NCBI GenBank assembly: GCA_905160935.1
Contig: CAJHZI010000811.1
Location: 223,501 to 287,500, forward strand
Length of the DNA: 64,000 bases
From: Enchytraeus crypticus
Lineage: Eukaryota; Annelida; Clitellata; Enchytraeida; Enchytraeidae
Reading direction: 5' to 3'
Below the pieces are notes generated by a model. The model worked only from the letters and a program-made list of their open reading frames with translations, did no database searches and had not been told where the DNA came from. Shown here in pieces: positions 10,986-22,235 of this stretch (positions are counted from its first letter, which is position 1; every line of letters starts with the position of its first letter). Made by a program: the position numbers and the translations under genes.

Positions 10986-12264
10986 TTTAGGAAATAAAGA
11001 AATTGCTACTGTATTCGACCAGCTGTCTCTTCGCTACCTTGTTCCTAGTTAGTACAACGACCTCATGGTAGTTACTCAATAGTACTTTCTATGAAGAATC
11101 ACACTTACCCTCGCCTGACGTTGATGTCCTCTCCGCGCTCCCTACTGGCTGCCAGACCTGTTCTTTCGCGATCTCTCGTCGGTTTTCTCGCTGGCACGTC
11201 CTTGTAGTTCTCTGGATCTGCTCCTCGAGCGTTATCTTTACTTCACTTAATAATTATCTATATTTGAATTCTATAACTATAACTATTAACTTACCACGTA
11301 CTGTGCTGTTAATATATCTCTTAATGTATCTTAATATCTCTCTCAATATATACTTATACGCTTTTATCTGCAAGAAGCCGCACACCGCTCTATTATTGAA
11401 GCACTATTAGCACAAACTTAATATTACTCGACAGTCCATGCTTGTTTATCGAACTCCTCACTGTAGAGTGTCTCCTCGCACACGCTTATAACTACGCGAC
11501 AGTCACACGCTTGTTTATCGAACTGCCTAGATTCCCGCGCGTCGCTTCTTTTTATTTCACGCGTGATAGGCCACGCCTCCATAGACTAGCAAAATCAGCC
11601 ATGCTCACAGTGTTTAATAATGTCCAAATTACAAAACGAATCAGGGAAATATCTTAACTATTGCGTCACTTTACACGAATCGTGAGCTAAAACTTGGAAA
11701 TCCCTACATATATATATAGGATATCGATATATATATATATATATAATAGACCGCTAATATCTATTATATTGATATCTGATATCTATATACGTTATAATCG
11801 TTATAAATAAATGATGAAAATGTTTACGGACACCCTGCCGAGGGAAAGGTCCTAAATCACATTTAATATGTAAGAAAATGTGCAGAACAGGACACAGAGA
11901 TCCATACTAACAAGGGAAACATACAAAACAGAACATATTAGCAATTATTAAGATAATAATTCAACACTTTCAAGTAGTGTTGTAAGATACAGACTTGTGC
12001 GAGCGTGAGAATGAGGACGTACTTTCCTTATAGGTTTAAACCTCTTGGAACCTTCGTGTGCCCTCACGGCTGTGCTAGTGAGGCTTTACGGGATTCATTT
12101 GTCAGAGCAGGCAATACGACTCGCACATCTAGTGAACTGACCTTTAGATAGGCTCATCTGTAAACCGCACCACTAATCGGAGTAGAGCGCTAGACACACC
12201 GCACATATCAGAGCGCCATTCACGCACACTATCAGAGTTAGAGCGCTAGACACACCGCAAACAC
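10986..12264. other. Unassigned sequence with small internal duplications
   Basis: No gene recognised. A duplicated block 'cgcttgtttatcgaact' occurs near 11437 and 11508, a short (TA)n lies at 11706-11745, and 'agagcgctagacacaccgc' is duplicated near 12185 and 12240. It could be part of the same large unidentified element as the minisatellites. Confidence 0.4.
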
Positions 12265-12345
12265 AAACTCAGGCGCCAAACCCCCCCCCACCCCCCCCCC
12301 CCACCACCCCCCCCCCCCCCCCCCCACCCCCGCCACCACTACTAA
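12265..12345. repeat. Poly-C/CA low-complexity tract
   Basis: Runs of C up to about 17 with interspersed A. Likely polymorphic and hard to assemble. Confidence 0.9.
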
Positions 12346-12490
12346 AAGCGCTAGACAATGACTATGGTTAGATGTTACCAACCTGTGATCCTCCAGAATT
12401 CTGCGTTATTTGGCTTAGTCGAAAAGTAATGATGTACAAATTTAATCGTTAACTTTTAATTTATCCTGCTAGTATTTCGAGGATACATTG

Positions 12491-12494
<4 letters not shown>

Positions 12495-12556
<62 letters not shown>
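12495..12556. repeat. (AT)n microsatellite
   Basis: About 30 uninterrupted AT units, followed by looser TA-rich sequence to 12605. Confidence 0.9.
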
Positions 12557-12686
12557 CTATACTATACATAATTATATAGATATATATTAGAGTATATATA
12601 TATATAGCATATCAATTTAGATTTTTAGAGGAAAGCTCTAAATTCTAAAGTTACCAAGCATCGCCAAAGGTTTACTAAACGGCCCA

Positions 12687-12848
12687 CACTGGGTCAGGAA
12701 GCACAGATGCTTGTTTAAGACCCATTTCCTCCTTCCTCTCCATGGTTATTAGTAATCGTTGCTTTTGATGGCGCATCAATTGCAGCCGGCGCGGATTTAA
12801 GAATAACCTTCCATCACACTGGGATTTTTTCCTTCCTAAGCTTTTACC
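12687..12848 (-). mobile_element. Body of the tRNA/5S SINE, without its head
   Basis: Matches the body of the copy at 6933-7100 ('actgggtcaggaagcacag', 'gatggcgcatcaattgcagc', 'ttccttcctaagcttttacc') and stops where the 5S-derived head would begin. It abuts the broken 5' end of a plus-strand LINE at 12849, so two 5' ends face each other. Confidence 0.85.
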
Positions 12849-15105
12849 TAACTGTTGCCGAATATTCAGCTCAATTTAGCTCTGTACTTTCTTCCATATT
12901 AAACAAACATGCCCCTCTCACAACCATTCATTGCCGCTCAAACCCTATGAAACCATTCATTTCTGAAGAAATCCTTAAACAAAAATCTGAACGTTCAAAA
13001 CTCGAAACTAAGTTCAGGAAGGATCTGAAAAATCCACCTGAACTACGAAATCCAGAAATTAAGTCCAAATACCTCAAACAAAGAAAATTATTAAATAAAA
13101 TGATTAGTTCTGCTAAAAGCTTGTATTATCAAAATCTAATCTCGCAGAATCAAAATTGCCCCAAGAAATTATGGGGAGCACTTGATTCTATGCTTGATCG
13201 CACCATTCCCAAGTCACTCCCCTCTAGTTCCTCACCATCATCTCTTGCTACCTCTTTCCTCAACTTTTTCGATGACAAAATTGCCAAACTCTGTAGCTCT
13301 ATACCCTCCAACTCTATTGACATGGACAACACCATTTCTGTAAATATGCCTGAGCCACCACTACTTTCTAGTTTTGCACCAGCTAAACCCGAAGAAATAC
13401 GCAATTTTATTCTTCGCTCAACCGACTCATCTTGCTGCCTTGATGTTATTCCTACACGATTACTGAAATCCTGTATTGATGTTTTAGTTGCTCCTATTAC
13501 ATACGTAATCAACCTCTCACTCTCAGAAGGTATCTTCCCAACCTCCTTCAAACAAGCAGTTGTATCTCCTTTGCTAAAAAAGCCTTCACTACCAACAGAT
13601 GATCTTTCCAGTTACCATCCTATTTCCAATCTTAACTTCATCTCTAAACCTCTTGAAAAGGTAATTTATACCCGTTTATGCACTCATCTTGATTCTTTCC
13701 CTTCTCTCTCTCATTATCAATCTGCCTATAGAAAACTCCATTCTACCGAAACCGCTCTTCTTCGTATACAAAATGATCTTAGCTTGGCCATGAGTAGTAA
13801 ACAGGTTTCTGCCTTGGTTCTTCTAGATCTCTCTGCTGCCTTCGATACAATTGACCATGGCATTCTAATAAATAGGCTTAAATCTTGTTTTGGCATTTAT
13901 GATTCTGCTTTTTCCCTTCTTACATCATATCTCTCATGTCGCACACAATCAGTTGGTAATGGTCAAAATCGCTTCTCTGAACTACCACAGCCTACGCGCG
14001 TGTTCCTCAAGGTCAGTGGTTGGTCATCTTTCTTTATATATCATCTCTAGTAACTGACTTGCCAGTCCTCCATAAATTTTCAGTTTCTTGCAGACGATAC
14101 AAAAACTATTTTAAGTCCTTTTCTACATGATTCCGATCAGATCTGCGTCATCTCTCATCCATTAGGCAGGTTATTCTTGGTTTTGCGATAACCACTCTTG
14201 CTGTTAATCCGCCAAAAAATGAATACCTTTTAAATTGGCAATCCTTTTGCAATGAAAATAAAATAATAATAACTCTGTGAATTTTCAGAATCTTGCTGTT
14301 TCACCTTCGCGATCCGCCAAAACTTGGAGATATTTGATGAAAACCTTGAACGTTAATCAATATCTCTTCTGTTTGTGCACTTCTTCTTTCAGATTCGTCA
14401 GATTAGGCAAATACGTACAGCCATTATCGAAGTTCGCCAATATCTGATTTCTATAGTTCATTCAAAGCTCGACTACTGTAATTCATTATTACATGGGTTG
14501 CCTACTGCTTCTCTCAATCGTTTGCAGCACGTCCAAAATTCTCTTGCACGTGTTTTTTTACAAGTCCTCTCGACTTCAATTTCGCTCTCTTTCTTTATTT
14601 CGCAGACTTCACTGGCTCCCTGTTAATCAACGCATAAAATATAAAATAGCTCTATTAACTTTCAAAACTCTGCGATTTGGCAAGCCTTCTTACTTATCTG
14701 ATATTCTTCTTCCCTATCGTCTCTCACGTTCACTGCGTTCCACCGATGCCAATCTTCTCTCTGTGCCAAATATTCTCACATCATTGGGCAGACGTTCTTT
14801 TTATTACGCAGCACCCACAATCTGAACTCTTTACCTGCTAATCTTCGCTCTTGTTCTTCTCTTTCAACATTCTCTAGCAAGCTTAAGACTTAGCTTTTCC
14901 CACCGTAGACATAATCAATCTACCCTGACCATTCTTTGATACCGGACGGCTTCGTTTAGGAACAATTCTCCTCAGCACTTTCTCTTGCGGATTGGTTGGT
15001 GTAAATTGATCTGTAGTGATGTGTGTGTTGGGGAAGTCCCTGACATAATCCCTGGATGAGGAAATGGACGTTTATAACTTTAGTCTTATTACTTATTATA
15101 TTATA
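12849..15105 (+). mobile_element. L2-like LINE, 5'-truncated with complete 3' end
   Basis: The frame enters within the linker after the endonuclease. The longest open part (12947-14050) reads through 'PEEIRNFILRSTDSSC', the 'PISNLNFISKPLEKV' finger and RT motif A 'LDLSAAFDTIDH'. A frameshift near 13990 breaks motif B (expected VPQGS). Further decayed pieces carry the thumb and C-terminal 'SKLDYCNSLLHGLPTASL', 'LGRRSFYYAAPTI' and the 3' UTR (about 14900-15105) with the family tail 'gatgaggaaatggacgtt'. The same subfamily lies at 48384-51770 and 38170-40935 (minus). Not active. Confidence 0.9.
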
Positions 15106-15227
15106 AGTAAAGCACTGGCGGATAAAAGGTCTCCGGGCTAAAAAATACAAAAAAATAAAAGAGAATTTATTTAATTCAAAAGTTTGTAAAAGCATTAAAA
15201 TTACTTATATGCACTATGGAAGCCGCT

Positions 15228-15968
15228 TTAGCCAAAAAAGTGCCATGAGCAGACTGATTGAATCCGCTGGAGTAGCAATAGACAGTCGCTGCCACAGAAG
15301 GAACGATAGATTTTTCGCGTTATCCCAGTAAGGCGCTGGTCTACCTGCCTATTCGGCAATAAAGTCTGATGCGAGAGAGTTGATGGGCCCCAGGGTCTCA
15401 AAGGCAATAGGCATGAAGATATAGTTGCCAGAGATTTCGGCATACTTCAGAGTTTTCCTATTAGCCGCGGCCTCTGCTGCAGCACCAGCAGCAGCGCAAG
15501 AAAGGCCGAGATTGCTAACGGAGAAAGTGTCCGTAACAGTGACGTCCCAGCTAACACACTTCCCCTCTGCCCATGGTATTTGTGAGACACCGTCTGGACG
15601 TTTACCATCAGTGCGGATCAATCCCAGGGGCTCTTTAATGGCTGGGATATTCGCTCGGCTCAGGGCGCGCCAGATCAAGTCGTTTATGAACTGATGTCTG
15701 CTGATTCTGCCGGCACTACGCTTGCACGACAGGCCGTGAATGCCTAACGCATTGACTGAGGCACCACAAATGCAGTTGTGTGGCTCACATAAGGTAGTGC
15801 CCAGACGAAGACCGGCCGCGACTCTGACTGCTTCGTCGTCCAGACGGAGGCCGCATGATGAGATGGGTAAAGCCTTGATCCAGTCTCCACTATGGGGGGC
15901 CGACACTGCGAGCAGCCGCGCCTTTTCTTGTGGCAAAAGTGGCTTCGCCAGGAGTTCCGTGTGCAAAG
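15228..15968 (-). mobile_element. Endonuclease-tailed LINE, C-terminal part of ORF
   Basis: The minus-strand frame (down to 15349) reads 'GDWIKALPISSCGLRLDDEA', then a zinc-knuckle-like C-x-C-x8-H-x4-C (C-I-C-G...H-G-L-S-C) followed by 'RISRH'. Next comes 'EPLGLIRTDGKRPDG' and 'WDVTV', a layout like the C-terminal CCHC knuckle plus restriction-like endonuclease (RPD...D-V-T-V) of R2-type LINEs. I know this C-terminal module as common in marine invertebrate genomes; the exact clade is not certain. The RT domain is absent. Related pieces: 31925-32040, 35165-35640 and 57290-57730. Confidence 0.65.
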
Positions 15969-15992
15969 CATTATTATTATTATTATTATTAC
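15968..15992. repeat. (ATT)n microsatellite between SINE head and LINE piece
   Basis: Eight ATT units. They sit exactly between the endonuclease-tailed LINE piece and a 5S SINE head, and look like the tail of that short SINE copy on the minus strand. Confidence 0.85.
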
Positions 15993-16092
15993 CAACACTC
16001 GGTCTTCCAAGGTGGTCACCCACAAAGTACTAACCGATGCAGCTTAACTTCGATAATTGATGCGCAACTAAACCATGTGCGCTATTCCCTCC
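15990..16092 (-). mobile_element. tRNA/5S SINE head only
   Basis: Contains 'GAAGTTAAGCTGCATCGG', 'GGTTAGTACTTTGTGGG' and 'TGACCACCTTGGAAGACC' on the minus strand with the tRNA-like start 'AGCGCACATGGTTTAGTTG'. The usual body is absent. The head passes straight into an (AAT)n tract. Confidence 0.8.
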
Positions 16093-16279
16093 GTATCAAT
16101 TAGCACATCACTTAACAGACTGCTCTCTCTCTCTGAGAGCATCTCTTGGAGGAGAACACGGAGTTGTGAGCGAGAGCAGCTACTTCAAAGAGCAGCACTT
16201 AATGAGTCGAAAGAACAGTGAGCGGTTTTCTCTACTACTGCGTGTACATTTCAGTGCATTTTTGAAATAAAGATAGTTC

Positions 16280-16324
<45 letters not shown>

Positions 16325-16329
16325 CTATC

Positions 16330-16380
<51 letters not shown>

Positions 16381-16450
16381 CTCCTCTCTCTCTATCTCTC
16401 CTCTCTCTCTATATTGATATATATATATATATATATATAATATATATCAT
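16280..16450. repeat. (CT)n then (AT)n microsatellites
   Basis: Two long CT runs (16281-16322 and 16332-16375), CCTCTCT variants to 16411, then (AT)n to about 16450. Confidence 0.9.
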
Positions 16451-16499
16451 TAAAAAAATAATCATTAGTTGCATAAAAATGGTCATCGTAATATAATAG

Positions 16500-19400
16500 G
16501 ATCTTTCTGATTATAATAATGCCTACTCAAATTCTTTACTTGATAATGATTTAATTATTAATTCTAAGATTGGTTATTATAACTATGCAGAATCTTATAA
16601 ATATCTCCAATCCACATCTAACATATCTATTTTGTCTGTGTTTCATGTTAATATACGAAGTCTTAACGCTAACCATAGTAAACGTAAGGAGCTACTATGT
16701 TCCTATAATAATAAATTTGATGTTATAGCTTTGTCGGAACTATGGTCAACTAATATCAATTATTTTGATTCTATGTTCGAGGATTATAATTTCATTCATA
16801 GTACCCCAAAATCTGGCAAAGTTGGTGGTATTGCTTTTTAATTAAGAAACATTGATGTTACAATGTTATTCATTCTTCTGCGGAATCCAATTTTTTTGGT
16901 CCTCTTGCAGAACACCTGGTTATTAATATTTCAGTTAATAATCATGTCTTTCGCATTTACCTATTTTATCGCCATCCATCTATGTGTATTTCTAAATTTA
17001 ATATCTTATTAGCAAAATTTATGAATATTATTAAACCTTTAAAAAGGAGTCTAATACTTGGTGACATAAACGTTAATCTTAATAATTATAACTCTAATAT
17101 GCATGTTAATCTGCTTGATAACTTAAATTTCAATTGTTATTCAATATTACCTACTCACTGTGGTAAAAATTTTGCTACAGTGATTGACCATGTTTTTTCT
17201 AATTTTTGAATAACCAGTGATGGTCAAAGTTTAATTAAATTTTTAACTATTGTCAGTGACATATCTGACCATTACGCTAATCTGATTATAATTACTTCCA
17301 AAGAAAAGTTACTCACTTATGCCGATCGGCCACTTAGAAGGATTTTCAACGCGAAAAACATTGTGTCTTGTCAGAATAATTTATCTAAGATTAGTTGGTC
17401 TCAAATTTTGCTAATGAATGATTTAGATGGGATGCTAGACTTCTTAATTAACACCATTGAGGAGATTTCAAACGCAAATAGGCCTCTAACACGCTGTTCA
17501 AGGAAGAAATTTAAAGATAAAAGTTGGATAAATAATGAACTAAAGAAAAAAATTAAACTTAAGAATTCTTTATTTTTTAAAGCTAAGCAATCAAGCAAAG
17601 AAGAGGATATGAAACTCTATAAAGCCTATAAAAAGGATCTTGATAGAATCATCAAAAATACCCAAATTGAATATTATAAAAATCTTCTTGACTCGCGAAA
17701 AAATTCCATCAAGAATATATGGAAAACTCTTAATAATATTTGCAGCTTTAAAAAAGCGTTGTAACTTCCAAATTGGTTATGTGATAAAAGACACTAAAAA
17801 TATACAATCAAAGGGAAATAGCTGAAACTTTTAATGAATATTTTTGTGAAATTGGGTCAAAATTAGCGTCCAAATTTAACTCCCATAACTCAACTAATAT
17901 TAATTTTAAGCAATATTTGCCATCATCTTGTCAAAATTCATTATTTCTTAAACCTGCCACCACCAATGAAGTCTTCAACACCATCCCATTAACACACATA
18001 ATTAATCGAACTTTTATTACTGGTGTGTTCCCTACTAGATTTAAGACAGCCAAAGTTATCCCAGTTTTTAAATCAGGAAAAAGTGACGATGTACAAACTT
18101 TTAGACCTATTTCTTTGCTAGACAACCTCAGTAACATTTTTGAAATACTAGTATATAATAGAATTACTGATTTTTTTGAACTACATAATACACTTTCTGA
18201 AAATCAATTTGGTTTCAGAAAAGGGCACTCTATAGTAGATGCAATTTTCAGTAGTTTAAATATGATACGTTCTCAGAAAGGCAATAAAAATCATACATAA
18301 ATCGTCGAGCATATCCTCCTAAATAAAATAGAAAATTATGGTATAAGACATTTACCACTCAGTAGGCTAACCTCGTATCTTAGAAATAGACAGCAATATT
18401 CAGTTATAGGAGATTCAGTTTCTTCCACTAAACCAATCTCAGTTGGAGTCCCACAAGGCTCTATATTAGGGCCTTTGTTTTTCCTAATACATGTCAATGA
18501 TATCCATCATACGTGCCCGGACCTTTCATTCAAACTTTTTGCTGATGATTCAAATGCCTTTATTAAACGAAATAACTTGACAGACTTGTTTGCATGTGCC
18601 AATTCGGCAAGTAAAAAAATTTGTAACTGGTTCCAAAGTAATCGTTTAACTATTAATACAGCTAAATCAGCATATATTGTTTTCTTTCCGTCTACCAATG
18701 ACGAAGCGTATATACGTGATAACAATCTTACATTATTTATGGACCATAATAAAATTGCAAGAGTTAATTGTATTAAATTCCTTGGTGTAGAAATTGACGA
18801 ACATTTAAGTTTTAAAAATCATATCGAAAAAATTACAAAAACTGTTAAAAGTGCTAACGGATTACTCTTTAATCGAAGAGAATTTATACCAATGTCCTGT
18901 CGCAGGAACTTGTATCTCTCTATGATATATTCTCGTGTAAGATATTGCATTGAAATTTATGGCTTATGCCACTTGGAATGTTTTACAACCACTACATATT
19001 GCTTGTAACAGAGTTCTGCGAACCTTGCAGGGAAGACATCGTTACTGTAATGTTAAAGATCTTTATGTTTCTTATGATATTTTGCCAGTTCATCTATTGC
19101 ATAAATACTGTATGGCCAAGTTGATTCATAAATGTATTAGCAGTAATCTACCTAAGTCTACAGTATTGGCTAATATGTTTGATCTCCACCACTCTAACCA
19201 TAATTATTCAACTAGACTGCTTGACTTCAACTATCTGTTTAAAAAATCTAATGTAACATTCTATAAATCTTACGTAAATGAGGCGTGTACGGACTGGAAT
19301 AAAATTCCACCAATATTACGCAACATCAAATTGCTACCAACCTTTTCTAGAGAATTTAAACAGTATTTATTAGAAAATTTGTCACAATAAGAAAAATTGT

Positions 19401-19690
19401 TTTTTTTCTCTCATCCAACTTCTGCTTTGTTGTAATTTAAAATCTTCTATGATTGACACTTTCACTCTCTTATTTTGCTTAAAAGTTTGATTTAGACATG
19501 TGCGACGCTTGTTAGCGGGGTGATTGATATCCGGGTGCTCAACTCGATAGGCTGTTCTGCTCCCTCATTGATGGCCTGGTTTTTGCATATATTAGTGTGC
19601 CTGTCTTTGCGTTTTACTTTGTACCTTTATGTTATTCGAAATATGTTGACTGTTGTGCTGTGTGATATGTGAACAAATAAACATAGTTGC
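16500..19690 (+). mobile_element. APE-type LINE (CR1/L2 superfamily), near full span but broken
   Basis: Order of domains: endonuclease start 'VFHVNIRSLNANHSKR' with the E-L-W block (16632-16841), 'LILGDINVNL' and 'IDHVFSNF' (16982-17209), a basic linker (17363-17764), RT finger 'TFRPISLLDNLSNIFE' and 'ENQFGFRKGHSIVDA' (17917-18300), motif B 'GVPQGSILGPLFFLI' (about 18446), motif C 'FADDS' (18538), thumb 'KFLGVEIDEHL', and C-terminal frames to 19390. RT motif A with its catalytic Asp is missing at about 18300, where the sequence jumps from 'NHT' to 'HILLNKIENYG'. Many frameshifts. A poly(A)-signal-like 'aataaa' is at about 19676. This lineage differs from the 2A-bearing L2-like LINEs. Confidence 0.85.
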
Positions 19691-19947
19691 TTGCACAATT
19701 TTAAGCTAAACTGAATATACAAAAGCTTCAGTTATGTATAATCAATGGCAACAAAGAAAACAGAAGTATCTATACCATGATCTTTAACTCAGTCGATGAG
19801 CACTGCTATATAATCGATTCAACTACAAAATGCAGCATTTGATATATACAAAAATACTAATGTTACATCCATGTCTCAACAATTTATTTCTTAAAAATTC
19901 CACGACCAAATTAAATTACTTTATCTACTATTTTTAATTAATTAATA

Positions 19948-19992
19948 AATAATTTATTTATCTATTATTATGTAATAGATAAATAAATTATT
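19948..19992. repeat. Perfect 20-bp inverted repeat with 5-base loop
   Basis: Left arm AATAATTTATTTATCTATTA (19948-19967), spacer TTATG, right arm its exact complement (19973-19992). It lies immediately before the broken 5' end of the CR1 piece at 19993. Confidence 0.85.
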
Positions 19993-20510
19993 ACAAGCCA
20001 GAGCAACAAGGCTGGTATTTGACTGTCAAAAACTTAGTTATGAGAATAGATTAAAATTCGTAGGATTAACCTCTTTAAGTGAAAGAAGAACTAGAGATTT
20101 AATAGAAGTTTTTAAGATACTCAAAGGCTTCAGCAAAGTTAACCATAGTATTTGGTTTAATTTATCAAACAATAGAAACACAAGGGGACATATTTATAAA
20201 CTTAGTAAATGTAGAAGTAGAGTAGATTTAAGGAAATTTTTCTTTAGTCAGAGAGTTATAAATGCTTGGAATAGTTTGCCATGCGAAATTGTGGAAGCAG
20301 AGTCAGTGAATGCTTTAAAAATAAATATTATAAACATAAGAAGATGTAAATTAGATGCTAATTGCATGTTCAGGGTTATACATAGGCTAGGCCTATGTAT
20401 AAATCTGGCATGTTGACATTAAGTCTGTATGATTTGATTAATACTAATTGGTTTTAGTTAAGAGCCTGATGAGTCTTAAACAGGCATATAATTGCTTCCT
20501 GACTCTGTAA
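19993..20510 (+). mobile_element. CR1 LINE, C-terminal ORF end and 3' UTR
   Basis: The frame from 19993 reads 'LQARATRLVFDCQKLSYENR', 'LTSLSERRTRDLIEVFKIL', 'RGHIYKLSKCRSRVDLRKFF' and 'FSQRVINAWNSLPCEIVEAE', the conserved C-terminus of CR1-clade RT proteins. It ends at a stop near 20416. The rest is probable 3' UTR. The domain order fits the 3' end of the CR1 element whose middle lies at 24365-26972. Confidence 0.85.
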
Positions 20511-20848
20511 TGCTATGTTGTGTTATATAAGTTCCTCTAACAGCAAAACAATAGTTGCTACAGATGTAAACAATCAAAAGCTCGCAGCTGCAGCGGAAGA
20601 TTTTCTTATTCCAAGTTCAATAAAGCTGCTACAACTTAACCACTGCGTTTTCAATTACCAATCTATTGGATTTATTGCGTTATTTATTTGTAAATTTGTA
20701 GGGTAGCACTGGTAGCACTGGTCAACAAGATGACGGCACACGGTGTGTTTGGCGTGTTTTTCGGATACTCCTCATCCTGTATAGCGGCATGTCGGGTATG
20801 TTCTAGTTTTGATGAATAATAAAAATAAAAATAATTATGATGCAAGGA
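20511..20848. other. No gene recognised
   Basis: A short duplicated 'gtagcactg' near 20705 and an (AAATAA)n-like stretch near 20820 precede the SINE head. Confidence 0.4.
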
Positions 20849-21060
20849 TTTGGCGCACTTGGTTTAGTTGCGCGTCAATAATCGAAGTTAAGCTACATCG
20901 GCCTCGGTTAGTTTTTTGTGGTTGACTGGGTGACCACCTTGGAAAACCGAGTGTTGACAGTATCAGGGTGGGTCTTACTTCAGCAGGCTAATAACACCCA
21001 CAACAGACGCTAAATCCTTGAATGTACTAACCTATTCAATGGATTTGTGTCTGACCCCGT
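20849..21060 (+). mobile_element. tRNA/5S SINE head with a different body
   Basis: The head (20849-20958) shows 'GGCGCACTTGGTTTAGTTG', 'GAAGTTAAGC', 'CCTCGGTTAG' and 'GGTGACCACCTTGGAAAACC', with an insertion near box C ('TTTTTTGTGGTTGACT'). What follows ('acagtatcagggtgggtctt' onward) is not the body seen at 6933, so this copy joins the same head to other sequence. The right boundary is uncertain. Confidence 0.7.
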
Positions 21061-21224
21061 AAATTAAACTGACTAATCTAAAGACCCCGACCTTTTACAG
21101 ATTTACTAACAGGCTACTGTAGTTAAATTTAACTATTTTAATTTAAAATAAAACGCGAATTAAATATGTATACATACAGTTCAAGAAAATAACGAAATAT
21201 CCGAATGTCTGATATAATAACAAT

Positions 21225-22235
21225 AATAATAATAAAGGTTTAACGTCCGTTTCCTCATCCAGGGAAGATGTCAGGGATATCAACCAAAAGTAATTAAATT
21301 TTAATTAACTGTCCTTGTAATATATTCGATCCTTTAATGCGTCGTACCAAAATCATATACTATATAAAACCAACGAAAATATAATACGTTGCTCTACTCA
21401 ATTAATGTATCAAAACACAAATTCCACTATAGGAATATTAACTAATTACTTCCTCAGTAATTGTGTTAGTCCATTAGAATGCTAAAAAAGCGGGACCAAA
21501 TTAGGTACTAGATGAAATTGGTATCGTTGGATGCGGCATTTTTCATAGATTAAGCTGATAAGATTCCCCTTCAATTCGTCGTTGGGAAAAAAAAATTTGA
21601 TAGATCTGGAATAAAGATGAACGACAGAGAGATGAGATTTGAGATTTGAAGTACAGGTTTTCGTCAAATATGACGCCAAGTTTTTTAGCGTGCGAGTAAT
21701 GGTGATAGCAAGATTTTGAAAATAGACAGGAGAATAGTCTACTTTGTTTCTTTGCTGCAGTGTGTCAATTAAAAGATATTCTGTTTTGGAAGGTATGACT
21801 TGGTGAGATGATTGAAACAAAACCGCGAATAAGTTTAGTCAAAAACAGGTGAAAGGTGTTGCAATTTCAGAGCAAAATCTGAGCTAGAAAATGAGAAATA
21901 TAATTGATTATCATCAGCATTGAAGTAAAACTTTATTCTGGGGTTATTTAAAACTTAATTAAGTGGGGTGTTCCAGAAAGAAATTTAGTATGTTTATGAG
22001 TACCTTGGGGCTCACCTCGAAGAAAACGTAGAACAGGGGAGCGTGCAGTATCAATAATGACAAATTGAGAGTGACTAGAAGTATTGGAGATCAGAGAGAA
22101 AGCAAAGTCAGAGATACCAAAGCACATTTTAAGTCTACTGTTGAGAATGTTATAATCAACGGTGTCAAAGGCAGCCGAAAGATCAAGTTGTTCAAGGGCG
22201 TATACCCTTATAGAGTTTAAGACTAGGTGGCTAAG
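21225..22235 (-). mobile_element. L2-like LINE, 3' segment (left of hAT-type insertion)
   Basis: Minus strand. It ends with the family tail (21225-21290, 'aaggtttaacgtccgtttcc' as read on plus) and an (AAT)n run. Coding remains include RT motif A 'LDLSAAFDTVDYNILNSRL' and 'FGISDFAFSL' (21948-22250), and 'YLLIDTLQQRNKV' with 'YFQNLAITITRTLKNL' (21482-21820). It is continuous with 23065-23610 once the insertion at 22236-23064 is removed. Confidence 0.85.

Noticed and set aside
15740..16033. Plus-strand frames across the endonuclease-tailed LINE piece
   Set aside because: They are shadows of the minus-strand frame, which carries the conserved motifs.
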